From: Anoplolepis gracilipes
Taxonomy: Eukaryota > Arthropoda > Insecta > Hymenoptera > Formicidae
Direction of reading: 5' to 3'
DNA: 64,000 bases
Assembly: GCF_047496725.1 (NCBI RefSeq)
Contig: NC_132981.1
Span: 2,066,001-2,130,000, forward strand
Part shown: positions 14,401-26,790 of the stretch, piece by piece
Numbering within the stretch: position 1 is the stretch's first letter
Layout of the letters: the number at the start of each line of letters is the position of its first letter
The notes under the pieces: model-generated
Seen by the model: only the letters and a program-made list of their open reading frames with translations
Told to the model about the DNA's origin: nothing
Databases searched by the model: none
Program-made: the position numbers and the translations under genes

Positions 14401-14453
14401 TACAGTGTCTTATGATCTAATTAGCGACATTAGTAATTTAACCACAAGCATAA
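8473..14453 (+). CDS. Ptp10D: Ptp10D/Ptp4E-like FN3 ectodomain block (eight exons) within gene 2
   Basis: Eight exons with consistent borders encode about 725 residues. The first (8473-8716, beginning VTYSADLEIEIPD) matches the N-terminal module of Drosophila Ptp10D. The rest follow its FN3 repeats in order: PPDPPSNLTV, PNTPRNFYVWF, GLVPGRAYNISVQT, PLPPLNVTFDKS, PLPIHDLRVV, LLPGRNYS, ISWKTDVNSKQEKYEV, PHPPKNLSIEE, EWPRPKGHIENYV. Similarity is strong enough to call orthology of the segment. The block stops after roughly the eighth module; the remaining FN3 modules, membrane segment and phosphatase domain of Ptp10D are absent. In flies Ptp10D is an axonal and tracheal receptor phosphatase. Here the segment would give an extracellular adhesion-type stalk. 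All eight exons lack internal stops. The last donor (14453) is in the phase needed to join the Sev-like exon at 14886. Confidence 0.85.
9698..10602 (+). mobile_element. 0.9-kb non-autonomous element, copy A, in a gene 2 intron
   Basis: The ends are imperfect terminal inverted repeats of about 20 bases: left GGGAAACGTGGGATAGAACG and right, read in reverse, GGAACGTGGGGTAGAACGG. There is no coding capacity. A second copy in opposite orientation lies at 12041-12947, and the two are near-identical along their length. It lies between the exons ending at 9493 and starting at 11663. Confidence 0.8.
12041..12947 (-). mobile_element. 0.9-kb non-autonomous element, copy B, inverted relative to copy A
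   Basis: This is the reverse complement of 9698-10602, with the same inverted-repeat ends (left GGGAACATGGGGTAGGATGG). It begins only 24 bases after the end of exon 11663-12016, next to the splice donor. Together with copy A it flanks that exon with a 0.9-kb inverted repeat. Confidence 0.8.
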
Positions 14454-14885
14454 GTAAGTACTCCAGTTTTTTTTCTGTCTTTGATGATATATTTAAAATG
14501 TTAACAGACCATAATTATTTTACTTTAAACTCAACGTCTAAGCGTTGAATTGACTCAAAGGCAGCAAATTTTAAAAATAAAACAAAAATTAATTGACATT
14601 TTGTATTTCTTTGATATTAGTCGAATTAAAGTCTAGACTGTGTAAATAACGTGACGATCGATTGACTAGAAAGATTTGAGGTGCAAATGCTATATCGAAC
14701 GTCATCGATCACACAACACGTATATAGATTGTGACACCGTTGTATGTTGGTCAAATAATTACTGTCATCTTTGATTTGAATTGCTAACAAACGATTATTT
14801 AATTCAAACAATTTTTTTCTTTTTAGTTATTAAAATTAAAAATTTATATATAATTGCAATTATATGCAGTAATTAAAATTTCTAG

Positions 14886-17800
14886 GGTATATTCCAGAGT
14901 ACATTTTGAGCAAGCCGACATCTCCCAGAGCATTCGTAGAGTTCTATAATAGCTTCTTAAATAAAACAGATATTTCTGTGACATTTAGGTAACAAAATCT
15001 ACATTTTTAGTTTATATTTCTTTTAAATTTAACGACATATACATATAAAAAAGATTCAATATTTACGGAAAGAATTAATTTTCTAAAGAAATTCACGCAT
15101 TAACATTCGCGTATGGCTCTCATTGCCAAATTGATAGTTACATATAAAAACGTTATATATTTGCTAAATATAAAACCAGTAAGATTCTGTTTTTTTTGAA
15201 CAGATGGAACCAACCTAAATTTACACATGAAATAATACAAGGATACACAATGCAATGTTGGTTTATAAGAAATAAAAAAAAAATTCAAATCTGCAACGAC
15301 AAAAGTATACCCGCTACGAGATTGGAGAATACGGTGCAGAATCTAATTTCTAACACGACATACTATTTTAAAGTACGAGCGCATACTAAAGTTGGTGTTG
15401 GTGCTTACACTAATTTAATAACCGTCTCTACCATACATGAAAATCCAATACCTCAATTATTGACAATATCGAATAATGGTATCGATATATGGGACATGGA
15501 TTCAAAAACCAACAAAATTAATATCCCCGTACAAAATGTGTTAGAAGTCGCCTATTCGATAGCGGAATATAAAATTTATTGGATCGATATCGCAAGAAAT
15601 TTAATGACATGGGAAATGAACGAAAATAATATCACAGAGATAGCTCGCCTTCAAAATAGTGCACATAATCTCTGCATCGACTGGGTAGCAAGAAATCTGT
15701 ATTGGATGGAATTTGATATTGAGTTATATACAAGTGTTATTATGAAGCTCGACTTAACAATGTGGCAAAATGGCATAGTTGAATTTGATAAGGTTTTAAT
15801 TATAACAAAGTCCCATGGTTTAACTGTACTGCCAAATATGGGGTACGTTAACTGCCGTTTATCTGAAAAAAATGAACAAATTTTCTATTAAAGATCTTTA
15901 ATTTATCAATAAATTCATATTACTTGAAATAATGTTCTATTCTCGAAAAAATGTATAATATAATATCTAAAATATTCTGTATATTTTTTAGGATTTTATA
16001 TTGGAATTCGAATCAATCAAAGTTAATGCAATTAGATTTCGATGGAAAAAACGCACAAATCCTTCAAATAAATTCATCCAATATATCTTTCTGCCTAGAT
16101 TTATCAATGTTAACAGGATATTCCTCCATGACAATCGACAACATGAATATTGAAAAGCTAATTTATTGGATATGGCAAAATTTCGTGATTGTGACAGACA
16201 TTTATGGTTGTATGCGCAATTCCATTTTGTATGCCAAAGATATTAGCTATGAAACAAGTTTCAACTTTTTAACAATTGACAAAACAAACATATACATTTC
16301 TACATTCGGCAAAGACATTTATGTTATGAGAAAAAAGTATGCACATCTCAAAGAGGATATATTTAAATATATTCAAAAAATAGAAATATCTTACTCAATT
16401 ACTGGATTTTCTGCTTTTGGTAAATCTTTACAATCATATCCTCCGACCAGATGTCTGACACCTAAAGAAAAAGTTTACAACATTAAAGTAATGGAAGTAG
16501 TAACAAACAGCATTATTGTAAATTTTACGAAACCGGTGCGCAAGAATGGGTGCGAAAAATACAATTTACCTACTACTCTATATACTATACACATAAGCCA
16601 TTGTCTAGACAATGGCTTTAATAAGTTCAAAAAATTTAAAGTGCAGACGTTTAAAAGTTATTACAAAATTCAGAATTTAACGCCGCTTACAGAATATGAG
16701 TTACAGTTAACCTTAAGCAATTTTTACGTAGATCAGTTATCGATGAATCCTATATTAGGTTCGGATGACACACTATTTATTAGAACTAAGCCGGGCAAGC
16801 TTAATGCACCGGAAAACATAACGGTTCAAACTCTGACACCTACTATAGTGGCAATTCAATGGATGCCGCCCAAGAAACTGAATTGCGAGCCTGTCACCTA
16901 CGAAGTGCATTGGAGGTCACTTATTTTGATAGACGGAATACCACAGACGGGCGAACAAGTAATTAAAATGCCTAAATATACGGCAGATGGCATGTTTTTT
17001 ACAAAAATTCAGTTGCTATCTGCATATGAGTACTTGATATATATGCGTGTATATCCAGTTAATTTCAGTGATTTTTACAAAGACAGTTCAAGTAAGATCA
17101 TTCGCACATACTTGGAACCGAACAATATCACTTTGAGCGGAGTCAGCATAAACACCATGAACATATCTTGGATTCCGAGTACCAATCTGACGGTTCTTTG
17201 TGCGTTACAATACAAAAATAATTCGACAAAAAATTGGCAAACAACAAACAACATTAAGAGGAACTATAACAAAAAAGTAACATTCTACATAAAAAATTTA
17301 CAACCAAAAATTTCATATCAGTTTCGCTTGATACTGAGATATCTGGAATACGAGGAAAACTTTACATGGCCCTCTGATGGAAGATTTACTTTTTCAACAT
17401 TAGGTAAGCAAGAGAAGATACTATAACACATTAAATGTTTATTTGAAATCTAAAAATATTTATCAAATTTTAAAAATTAGATATAATAAAGTTACAAGAA
17501 GTAGAAGTAAGTTTTGAAATAAAAATATTAAAACCATATTTTGGCGTAATTAAGGTGATGATATTTCGAACACTGCAACAGCGTTTGCCGTTATAGTTAT
17601 TGTCGTTATACTAATTTGCGTCTGCTGCTTTTATTATTGTAAGTACATTTGATACGTTTCAGTCTTTAATTACAAATTATATTGGATACTATATATACAG
17701 AGATTTTCTGAAAAAGTTAACTTATTGTTAGATGTAAATATTACATATTATATATATATATACATATTGGTAGATAAGTATATTGTAATTTTAATAGTAT

Positions 17801-19326
17801 ATCGACAACGCAAGGAAAGTAATGAGCAAGTTTTACTTCCTATAATGACCGACATCCAATTAGCGAGTTTAGATTTGATGCCTACCAAGAATATTATTCA
17901 GTTTAATACGTCATACAGACCTATGTCGCAACGTAATTCAAATAAATTGATAAAAATCAAACGTGAGCAAATTACAATAACAGAATTTCTTGGTAGCGGC
18001 GCATTCGGAGAGGTAAAAATTAATTTTCTAATGCAATTTTTAACGCCATTTATTTTTAGATGACAAAATATTAAAATAAGATATGTGCATTCTTTAATAA
18101 AAATAATTATAATAGCTTTTGCAGAAATAACTTTTTATGAGAAAGATTAAGTAACAAAATTTTTGGAAGCAACATACTTATTCACTCTATGATTTTTAAT
18201 TAAATTATATTATTATATCAAATAAAATATATTGTTAGTTGACATTAAATTATATATTTTTTAATGGTGTATATTTAAATTAATGTTAAATATTTTACAG
18301 GTGTTTCAAGGAAAAGTAAAGAATTTAGAAAACCCGGGCATGGAAATACCCGCTGCTATAAAAATGCTTCGAGAAGATGCTTCTTTGCAAGAGAAAAAGA
18401 AATTTTTACAGGAGGCCAGGCTTATGAATCGCTTTCGACATAAACATGTGCTAAGATTGTTGGCCGTTTGCTTAGACGAAGATTCTCCATTACTCGTTGG
18501 AATTAATGGAAAATGATCTGCTAAAGTATTTGAGAGAGAGTCGAACATTACAACCATCAGATTCACATGTACTGCGTCTGCAAGATTTGCTCGCCATGTG
18601 CGAAGATGTTGCGCGAGGCTGTTGCTATCTGGAAGAATTACGTTTTGTACATAGAGATCTTGCCTGTCGAAATTGTTTAGTATCCGCGAAAGATCGCGAG
18701 AACCGTGTCGTTAAAATTGGCGATTTTGGGCTAACTAGGGATATCTACAGAGACGACTATTATCGTATGGTAAATGTACAATTATAAAAAAAATAGAACT
18801 TTTTAGAAATATATTTTATTCTTTTTAAAAAAAATGTTTAAGAAAGGTACATTACTTTTATATGTTTAAGGCAAAAGATAAGTGTGCGGTATCTGTTTTA
18901 GCACACATATTCTAAAAAATAAACAACTTTAATCAGAAGAACTTCGTAAAAAAAATCATGTTTTAGGAAGGAGGTCTGGTTCCTGTTTGCTGGATGGTAC
19001 CAGAATCTTTGACGACGGGAAAATTTACTTCCCAGAGCGACGTTTGGTCATTCGGGGTATTAATGTGGGAAATTACATCGTTAGGTGAGCAACCTTATAC
19101 TGGCAGAACTAACGTCGAAGTGGTAGATTATGTACGCACGGGAGGCAGGTTGCCGATGCCCCTCAACTGTCCATCAGAATTATACCAGTTGATGATGCAT
19201 TGTTGGAATGCAGAGAATGCCAGACCGAATTTTAAACTTTGTTTGGAAAATATTATAGCATTAAGAAACGACATAGAAGATGCACTACTACATCAAGTGG
19301 ATAATGAACAACCGGCAAATAATTAA
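14886..19326 (+). pseudogene. sev: Sevenless/ROS1-like block of gene 2 (second copy, kinase broken)
   Basis: Exons correspond one to one with gene 1. The propeller and FN3 part (15204-17403) is open. The membrane exon (17555-17638) is 33 bases shorter but still encodes a hydrophobic run (AFAVIVIVVILICVCCF). The kinase starts with GSGAFGEV and AAIKML; a 2-bp deletion near 18496, where gene 1 reads LLVLELME, shifts the frame to LLVGINGK-stop. Downstream the kinase is still readable in the other frame (VHRDLACRNCL, DFGLTRDIYRDDYYR), and the APE motif has become VPE (WMVPES). The last exon is nearly identical to gene 1's, whereas the ectodomain differs much more. Loss of kinase function is the simplest reading; a truncated membrane receptor could still be made. 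Confidence 0.85.
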
Positions 19327-22300
19327 TTTTTTAAATAATTAATTTTTTATGTATGTCTATCACTTCCTGTGTAAACAAATTTTCGCACATTTATGATATA
19401 TTTGAAAATATCGCTATTGTTATATGCATCAATGTTTTATAAAGACATTCATACACTTTCATAAATCATTTTCAGTTGTATGCATGTATAGTTGTATACA
19501 AAATGTATATATTATATAAAATAATGATAAATTAAATAAAATGATATTTAAATTATTAAATATATAAACAAATATTTCTGTATTTGTACTGAATATCTAT
19601 AAGAATATCTTTTTACTAATCAAACGTGATATCTTTATGTCAAAGAAAAAATTTATTAATAAATAAAGATAAAACATTTAGAAAAACTTACATATTTATT
19701 AATTATTATTTTTTGTCAAACAATTCTTATAAAATGTTATTCTTTGTGAAATAGCGTCAAGTATCTTTTTGAAAAAAAAATGAATTGCAAGCAGAGCAAA
19801 TTAAAAGTCATGGTTCAGCTAAAATGGTTACTTTGAATCGATTACCCAGACTGGTACTATGATTTCAATTAATATAATCAATAGAATCACCAATCACACA
19901 AACGCAAACACGTTATAAGTCACTCTTCTCAAATTGCATGAGACACATATTCTCGACCGTCAAGAACAACAGACATGAATAGTAGGTCCTGAGAATACGC
20001 AGAGTATGAACATAAAAAAGACAATTGTCACAGTTACAGTTTTTAATATAAAATAAAATGAAATAAAATATATAAAAAATATCTAAGTAAATTAAAGTTT
20101 TGCGCACTCAAGCAATTATTACAACATATTTATTTTTATTTGCTTATTTGTCTACTATTATATATTATATATTAACAGGAACTAGAAAAGAAAATTGATA
20201 ACATTTATTTTGCTTTCCATCGGATGTATACGTGTCAGTTCGCAGCATCTTAATTGACTTTCATGGAAAAAAGTTAACATTTATTTATAAAAAGTTTTAT
20301 AATTTAAACGTATATAAATTGCTTTGTAATCGGTTATAAAGAAAAATACCTTTGGAAAAATATTTCATGATTGATATACTAATCAAATTTCAAAAAATAA
20401 TATACGTAAGAAAACATCAACTTGATTAGTACATTTCTATAGTTCAGAATATCGATAAAATTAATATTTATAGCTGAACTACCAAAAATTGCTTGAAAGA
20501 AAGCTAAATTAAATGCAAGTATTACAAAAGGACAAAATTATTATGTTGAAAACGGTAATATGTGTTTTACTGGAAGTGTTAATGTTAGTAAGAGTGGTCA
20601 TCTTGTCGCATTCGGAAGATTGTGTAGCTCCGAACAGCTTTCAGGAAGAGTGTTCTATATGTCCAAATCAAATTTTCACACAGGGGTAAAAAAGATTATT
20701 TTGTTAAATAAAATTAAATGTATTGTAAATAATGCAAGTTATTTATGTATATATAATTAAAATTATATAATGCGTAATCAAAATTGATATTTTGAGTAAG
20801 AATGTATAATGTAGTGTAGTGTTTGTCAATTTCTCATTTTGAAATTTTTACATAGTAAAAATAGATATTATGTAATATTAAATTAAATTAAATTTTGTTT
20901 GCAGTTCATTACAATATAATCGTAATCCATGCTTTTGTAATTGATATATTTAAGAATAGTAATTTTTGACATTAATAATTCCGTTGATTTTGCTGATAGT
21001 CTCTGTTACCTTTATGAAATATGCTTTGACATCTTTTCTAATTTATATTTCACTAATTTTTCTGTGATATCTATAACAGTTTACTCTAAATATTTATTTA
21101 CTTTTATATAGTAAAATTAATACTAAATTATATTTAATATATTTACCAAATCAATATATAGAGAATCAACATTTTTTTTAGTTAAGGATAGTTGTACGTG
21201 TACATCTAAATAACGATTATTGTAATATATTATAATAATATGTAAAATAGTTTTAGATGTCATCTCAATTTGTATTTCAAATATCAATTAACTTTGATGT
21301 CAATAGTTAAATCATGTGCGCAATAACAGCTACTCTCTGCCACTTGATTTTATATGCAATTTATCATTCAATGTATATCAATATATATTTTCAACAAATA
21401 TAAAAATCAGAAATATCTAACACCGTTTCTTATTATGATTTGAATTAAAAATACCATTAAAAAAATTTAGTAAAATTTCTAAATACACAAATTTATGCGA
21501 TTTTTATAATTTCCAATAGATAACAAATAAAAATGAAATAATAATAGTAATAAAAAACATATTTATTTTTTAAATAAATATAAACATTGTTAAAACTATA
21601 ATAATCTTGAACACACTTATAAGAAAAAAGTCAAGTAAAAGTAGAGTTGTTTAGTTGAAAAAATTAAAACCGAAATGTGTAAAGAAACTAAATTATAAGT
21701 TAAAAAAATTGAATTATTTATAAGCAAAAGTTTAAATACAGCAACAATAAGAAAATGCTAAGCCTTTTATGACTTATTTTGTTAAAAGATAATCATAAAT
21801 TATTCTTATTAGCTCTCTTATTAACCCATTCTCATGTAACTTTCTTTTTAATATACAAAAATTATTTGACATATATTATATCCATACCAAGAAAGATTGT
21901 TGAAAAAAAGGCAACTTATACTTTTCGAAGAACAGACGCTTAGACGCGTTCTCGAATCAAGTAAATTGACAAGCCTGTGTGAAATACAGGTCAACAAATT
22001 AATCCTTCGCTGTTTCGAATATTTACTCAACGGTTCTTTTTTTTAAAAGGTTAAATTATTATTATATAACAAAATCTTATTTGATATTCCATATTTAAAG
22101 GCATATTTTATATTAATGAAAAATGTATACATATTATGTCCGTTTTAGCAGAAATATAAGTATAGATATTTATTCCTTCACAAATAAAATTAATAATTAT
22201 TTGACGTTTCTACACCAAACATCATTATAACATCTATCAACACGTCAACAATAATGTTATAGATTCGTATCTTTATTACGTTTTTTAGGAACGCGCTGTT

Positions 22301-23028
22301 TTTCGATATGTTTGTACTACTATATCTTCGCGATTTTTTGACTTGACAAGCCTGAAATATAGGTCAACGAGATAATCTTTCGCTGTTTCGAACATTCACT
22401 CAGTTGTCCTTTTTTAAGCTGGCCGCACACGGTACGATTTTTCATACTAAATCGTATACGAGACATTTAATTAACTATCATACTGGTTGTGCAACTTGAA
22501 AGTATGTGTGTTGCGTTCTACTATACGTCCTAGTATGCTAGTTTTGGTAATAGGTTTGGCGCTTTTTTTCACTACGTGATTTCTTGCTAGCTGTAAACGA
22601 TAACAACGATAATAACTGTCAAATATGCGAAAAATTAAAATAACCGATATTTTGGCTTTACACATGCAGATATTTTTATGTATTGAATTAATATTTTAGT
22701 TATATAATTTTTGGTGATTTCAAATTCTTCAAGATTCTAAAATTTCTCTAGATAATAGTAGGCAATCGTAATGCGAAATAAATTCTGTCATAAATGAAAT
22801 GGTTATCTGACATACATTATTCACCACCAAATGAAATAATATTCAAGTCAACAATATACTACAGAAAATACTGCATTCAAGTATGCGTGTAACGTTCCAA
22901 GCAAACTATCTCTTGAATGAAAAGAAGCTTTTGCAGACTGAAACTTCAAGTCTCGCGATTACAGTGCAACTTCCAAAAGGAGCTTGCGAGCTTGTCTTGT
23001 TTTTCGAATAAATAGAGAGAGAGACAGG

Positions 23029-23038
<10 letters not shown>

Positions 23039-23092
<54 letters not shown>
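23039..23092. repeat. (GA)n microsatellite
   Basis: About 27 uninterrupted GA units inside element copy 1. Its counterpart is the (CT)n tract at 38908-38963 in the other arm. Confidence 0.95.
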
Positions 23093-23095
<3 letters not shown>

Positions 23096-25674
23096 ATAGA
23101 AAAGATATAAGATCAAATTATTCACGATCCCCTGTCCGTCCCTTCGTATGATTATTGGTGGTTTTATCATATAATCAGAAATTTTCATTTGCTTCATTCA
23201 ATGCCTCTTATTCTCTCCTCCTCATCTATCTAAAAAACTGTCGCCGAGATGTATCGATTATCGAAATGTATCGACGTTGATACACTCCTGTATACGTACA
23301 GCAGCAGCAGAGTAGATTCTTGTGTTGTTTGGTTGTCTACTCATCTGCTGATTGATAAATAATGATTGATTGAAAACTCTCTTATGCGATAAAAAACTAT
23401 TCCGCGATTTCCACGCGTGTACTATATGTCACTAAATCGACTTCGTTCAAACACGAGAATACATTTCTGATTTAATTTGTGTGAATGTAACGAGAGATCT
23501 TAATAAATAAGACACTTTGCTTTCTACAGTAATTGTTTTTATTTATTTGTTGATTTGTAAATAATACGTATATTATAAAGTCATTTATTTTGAGGAATTA
23601 ACATTTCAATAAATGAAGTCATGAAACAATAATGTGGTATAATATAATAATACAGTTGATATATATCTGGTTGTTCTTTATATTGCAAATTCTCTGCATT
23701 GCAAAGATCTCTCATCTAATAAAAATTTTAAAGTAAAATATGATGATAGAATTTGTTGAAACATTTGATAATGTCATTCACTGTCATTGAAAGCAATTAC
23801 AAGCAATTTCAGCAAACATGCTTAAATACTAAATAAAAATTGTGGATTGTTTACCGTCAATTTCCATATAAATTAATGTTTTCAAACTTAATTTCCAATC
23901 ATGTGTTGTATTAAATTATGCATTTGTATTAAAAATTCTCTCCTTCTTTTCCTAAATATTAAAACTACTCTAAATTTCTAAATTTGAACACACAATCAAA
24001 AAAGAAACAAAAACTAAGCAATAAAAACTATGCTAAATTTAAATAAACGTACTTCTAATGTAATTATATATTGTAGAAAAACATCAAAAAATTGCAAAAA
24101 ACATAAAAAAATTTTGCATTTATATGAACTTGTAAATTTCTTTTTTAGTGACATTGAGTTTTCTCTTATGTCATTAAAAATAGAACATTTACCTAAGATA
24201 CTTTTTTTATATGTGATACTTTGAGCTTGTTAGACGAGCATTCTGGTAACATTTCCATTTTTATTTTTTAGTCCAACACATAGTATTCGTCATTTCAGAG
24301 TGCTTAATTCAATTAATATGGAATTAAAATAATACCATTCTTAATAATTTTAATCCTGTTTTGTCAGATTAATAATTTGAATCCTACTTTAAATGGAATG
24401 AAATCGAATATGTTGAAGTAAAACTGTGTTTAAATTTTAAACCTCTTTTAATCTGATATTTCCGTATTATAAAAAATCAAATTCAAATGTATGACATAAT
24501 GTTAATTTTAAATGTTAATTTTTTGTTAACTTGTTCAAATTTTGAATTTTTTGCTCCTACCAATTAATATATTAATAATGGAAGTGTTAAATTAACATTA
24601 TGCTAAGCATCTCCACATTAAAAATACATTTATACAGAATTGTAGACAAAACACAAATATATTATAATTGATTGTACAATAGAAAGATATTGCAAATGGA
24701 TTTCAAAAATATTAAATTTTTATAGGTGCATTAAATAACGGCGTGAATATCTTAACCATATAAATAACACAATCAAAAAAAAGAAATGAAATAATATAAA
24801 CTTGATGTATATTAAATTGTTTATTGAACTAATTGCTATCGAAATATTTTGATATCAAATTTTTGCACAATATTGAAGAACATTTGAGTTTGCTATTATA
24901 CATTTAAACGTAATTAGCGTGTCTTAAATAAGTATAACACAAAATGTTTTTCTAAATAAATAAATGTATTTTAAGTGTAAAATCTGCTTAATTATAGGTT
25001 TATGCGATTAACGAAAATAAACACAGAATAAGTTCAGAACTCTCAGAAAATAAGATAAAATAATACAGATATCATTATAATAAAATGACATTATAATAAA
25101 TATTGAAAGACTATAATACATAAAACCAAACTAGAATAAAACAAATTAGCTTATTTTATATATTTTTCTTATTCCTCCCTATTTTCCCCCTAACCCTCCT
25201 CTGTCTCCTCTTAAAATAAGAGAGATCAATAAATCTATTTTATTTCCATATATTACAATGTACCCTGCCTAGGGTATTAAACATCTGTACCTTTAAACTG
25301 TTTTATAAAACTCAATATACGTATATATAATTAAATAAATAAAAATTTTATATATATGTGTCTTGCATAAAATTGAAATAATACTATATTCTTATTTCTA
25401 AAATATTTTGCTTTCCTTTCAATGTTTGTATACAAATAATATGTCTACATTATCTATATATCTATATATCTATTTTATAAGATAAAAGATACAAAAATAA
25501 TTGTTTTTATAATTTAAAATTGAAAGGAGTTCGTTATGCACGCGGTTATCCTGTCGTCTGAGGATTAAAGTAACGGATTTATCTACAATTTATGTCTCCA
25601 TCTATAATACATCTGAAATCTAAGAGTCTTTACACAAATCCGACGCTTTAAAATAAAATCTTTTTATCACTCAC

Positions 25675-25722
25675 CGACAATGATGGGCAACAGCGGAGTT
25701 GTCGACACTGAAACTATGTTGT
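25675..25722 (-). other. 48-bp exon-like segment inside element copy 1
   Basis: On the minus strand the segment is preceded by a TTTGTTACAG acceptor and followed by a GTGAGT donor. Read in the frame without stops it gives SVLTTPLLPIIVG. The same segment is at 36278-36325 in the other copy. It may be a captured host exon; no family was recognised. Confidence 0.35.
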
Positions 25723-26329
25723 CTGTAACAAACAAATATAAAATCCAAATTATAACGTTTAAAATAATTATATTCAAGAAATTATTATTGTACTCATCAA
25801 TTTTATATTCAATATGTAGAAATAGGCAAATAAATATAAAATACTTTTATAAATTCTAAAAAAAACTATTTTTTAAATAAAAATTTTGATAAAATTTATA
25901 TAAAAGTTTTCCTCTTTGAATCTTTCTTGTTAAAATCATTTAAATAAATAACTCAAATTAATTCGTGTGAATAATTTATAATAATTAATATATAAATAAT
26001 AATATTTACCCTAGGGTTGCTCCACCGGTGCAGGATGCCTCTCTTAGGCCTCTTCCTCCTCTCAGATGTCAGAATTGTCAAAAACTATTGTTTTATACGC
26101 GCGGTATACTTTTATTAATTTGTGTAAATTGCACAAAAGTAAAATCGCATAATATTTTAACCCGTACAAAAGTAAAAAAGCGCGATAGTTTGACGGCACT
26201 CTCGAATTTCGGAACGATTGAAAATCCCATTTCATCACGTGCGAAAATCACATTTGGAGTCGACAGGTCAAGCACGCTCAAAAGTCCGAAGCGAAAAAAG
26301 ATGAAAGATCAAGGGAATCGATCCAAATA

Positions 26330-26790
26330 GCGTTCGCTCGACCGCGATCGCGACGAAACCGAGAGCCGAGATGAATGTCAAAACTCAAAGCCAATAGCGC
26401 GCTATATGTCACCAAGGTCGAATGTTATTATTTTATATCGGAATCATTTTAGACGTATTTTAACACGTTAAGATTTATTGTAATATTATTACGTATTATT
26501 CGTATTATTATTACATGTGTCGTCGCGTAAAATGTGTACGACGCGCTCGACATCGAGGTGACCGAACGAGAGACGCACATGCCGGCGCCGGCGCCGGCGG
26601 CGGAGTAAAAGCACGTGCGTACTACTACGCCCGCCGGAGTAAGAATGAATGACTCACAGCTGTCATGAGTTACGTGGGCCGTACGCCACCGTCTCCCGTC
26701 TCTTACTACGGAATGCGTGACGTCAAGGTGAAGATCGAGTATGCTCTTTCTCTCTCTTTCTCCTCGCGCCAGACAATGACAAATACGCAC
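26330..26790 (-). promoter_or_regulatory. CpG-rich promoter-like block in element copy 1
   Basis: The block is strongly enriched in CG dinucleotides compared with the AT-rich surroundings and contains a perfect CRE palindrome TGACGTCA at 26718-26725. Its counterpart is 35170-35640. Open frames here lack family similarity and look like by-products of base composition. Confidence 0.4.

Larger units (their letters stand above)
5857..19326 (+). pseudogene. chimeric Ptp10D ectodomain-Sevenless kinase gene 2, kinase frameshifted
   Basis: Sixteen exons in one order on one strand: signal exon 5857-6024; Ptp10D-like FN3 exons 8473-8716, 8945-9217, 9302-9493, 11663-12016, 13048-13220, 13329-13689, 13804-14076, 14148-14453; Sev-like exons 14886-14988, 15204-15842, 15992-17403, 17555-17638, 17798-18012, 18301-18769, 18967-19326. 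Every junction is phase-compatible, including the fusion junction 14453/14886 (phase 1 to phase 1), giving 1599 codons without a stop up to the start of exon 18301. In that exon a 2-bp deletion relative to gene 1, near 18496, makes a stop at 18514-18516, so the predicted product is about 1670 residues with only part of the kinase N-lobe. What is seen: exon order, frame and family matches. What is inferred: that the exons form one transcript. The alternative is a Ptp10D fragment and a sev fragment merely adjacent. Confidence 0.7.

Noticed and set aside
26028..26790. Open frames in the CpG-rich block of the element (and their counterparts at 35170-35978)
   Set aside because: They overlap on both strands, are Arg/Ser-rich by composition, match no family I recognise and differ by small indels between the two copies.
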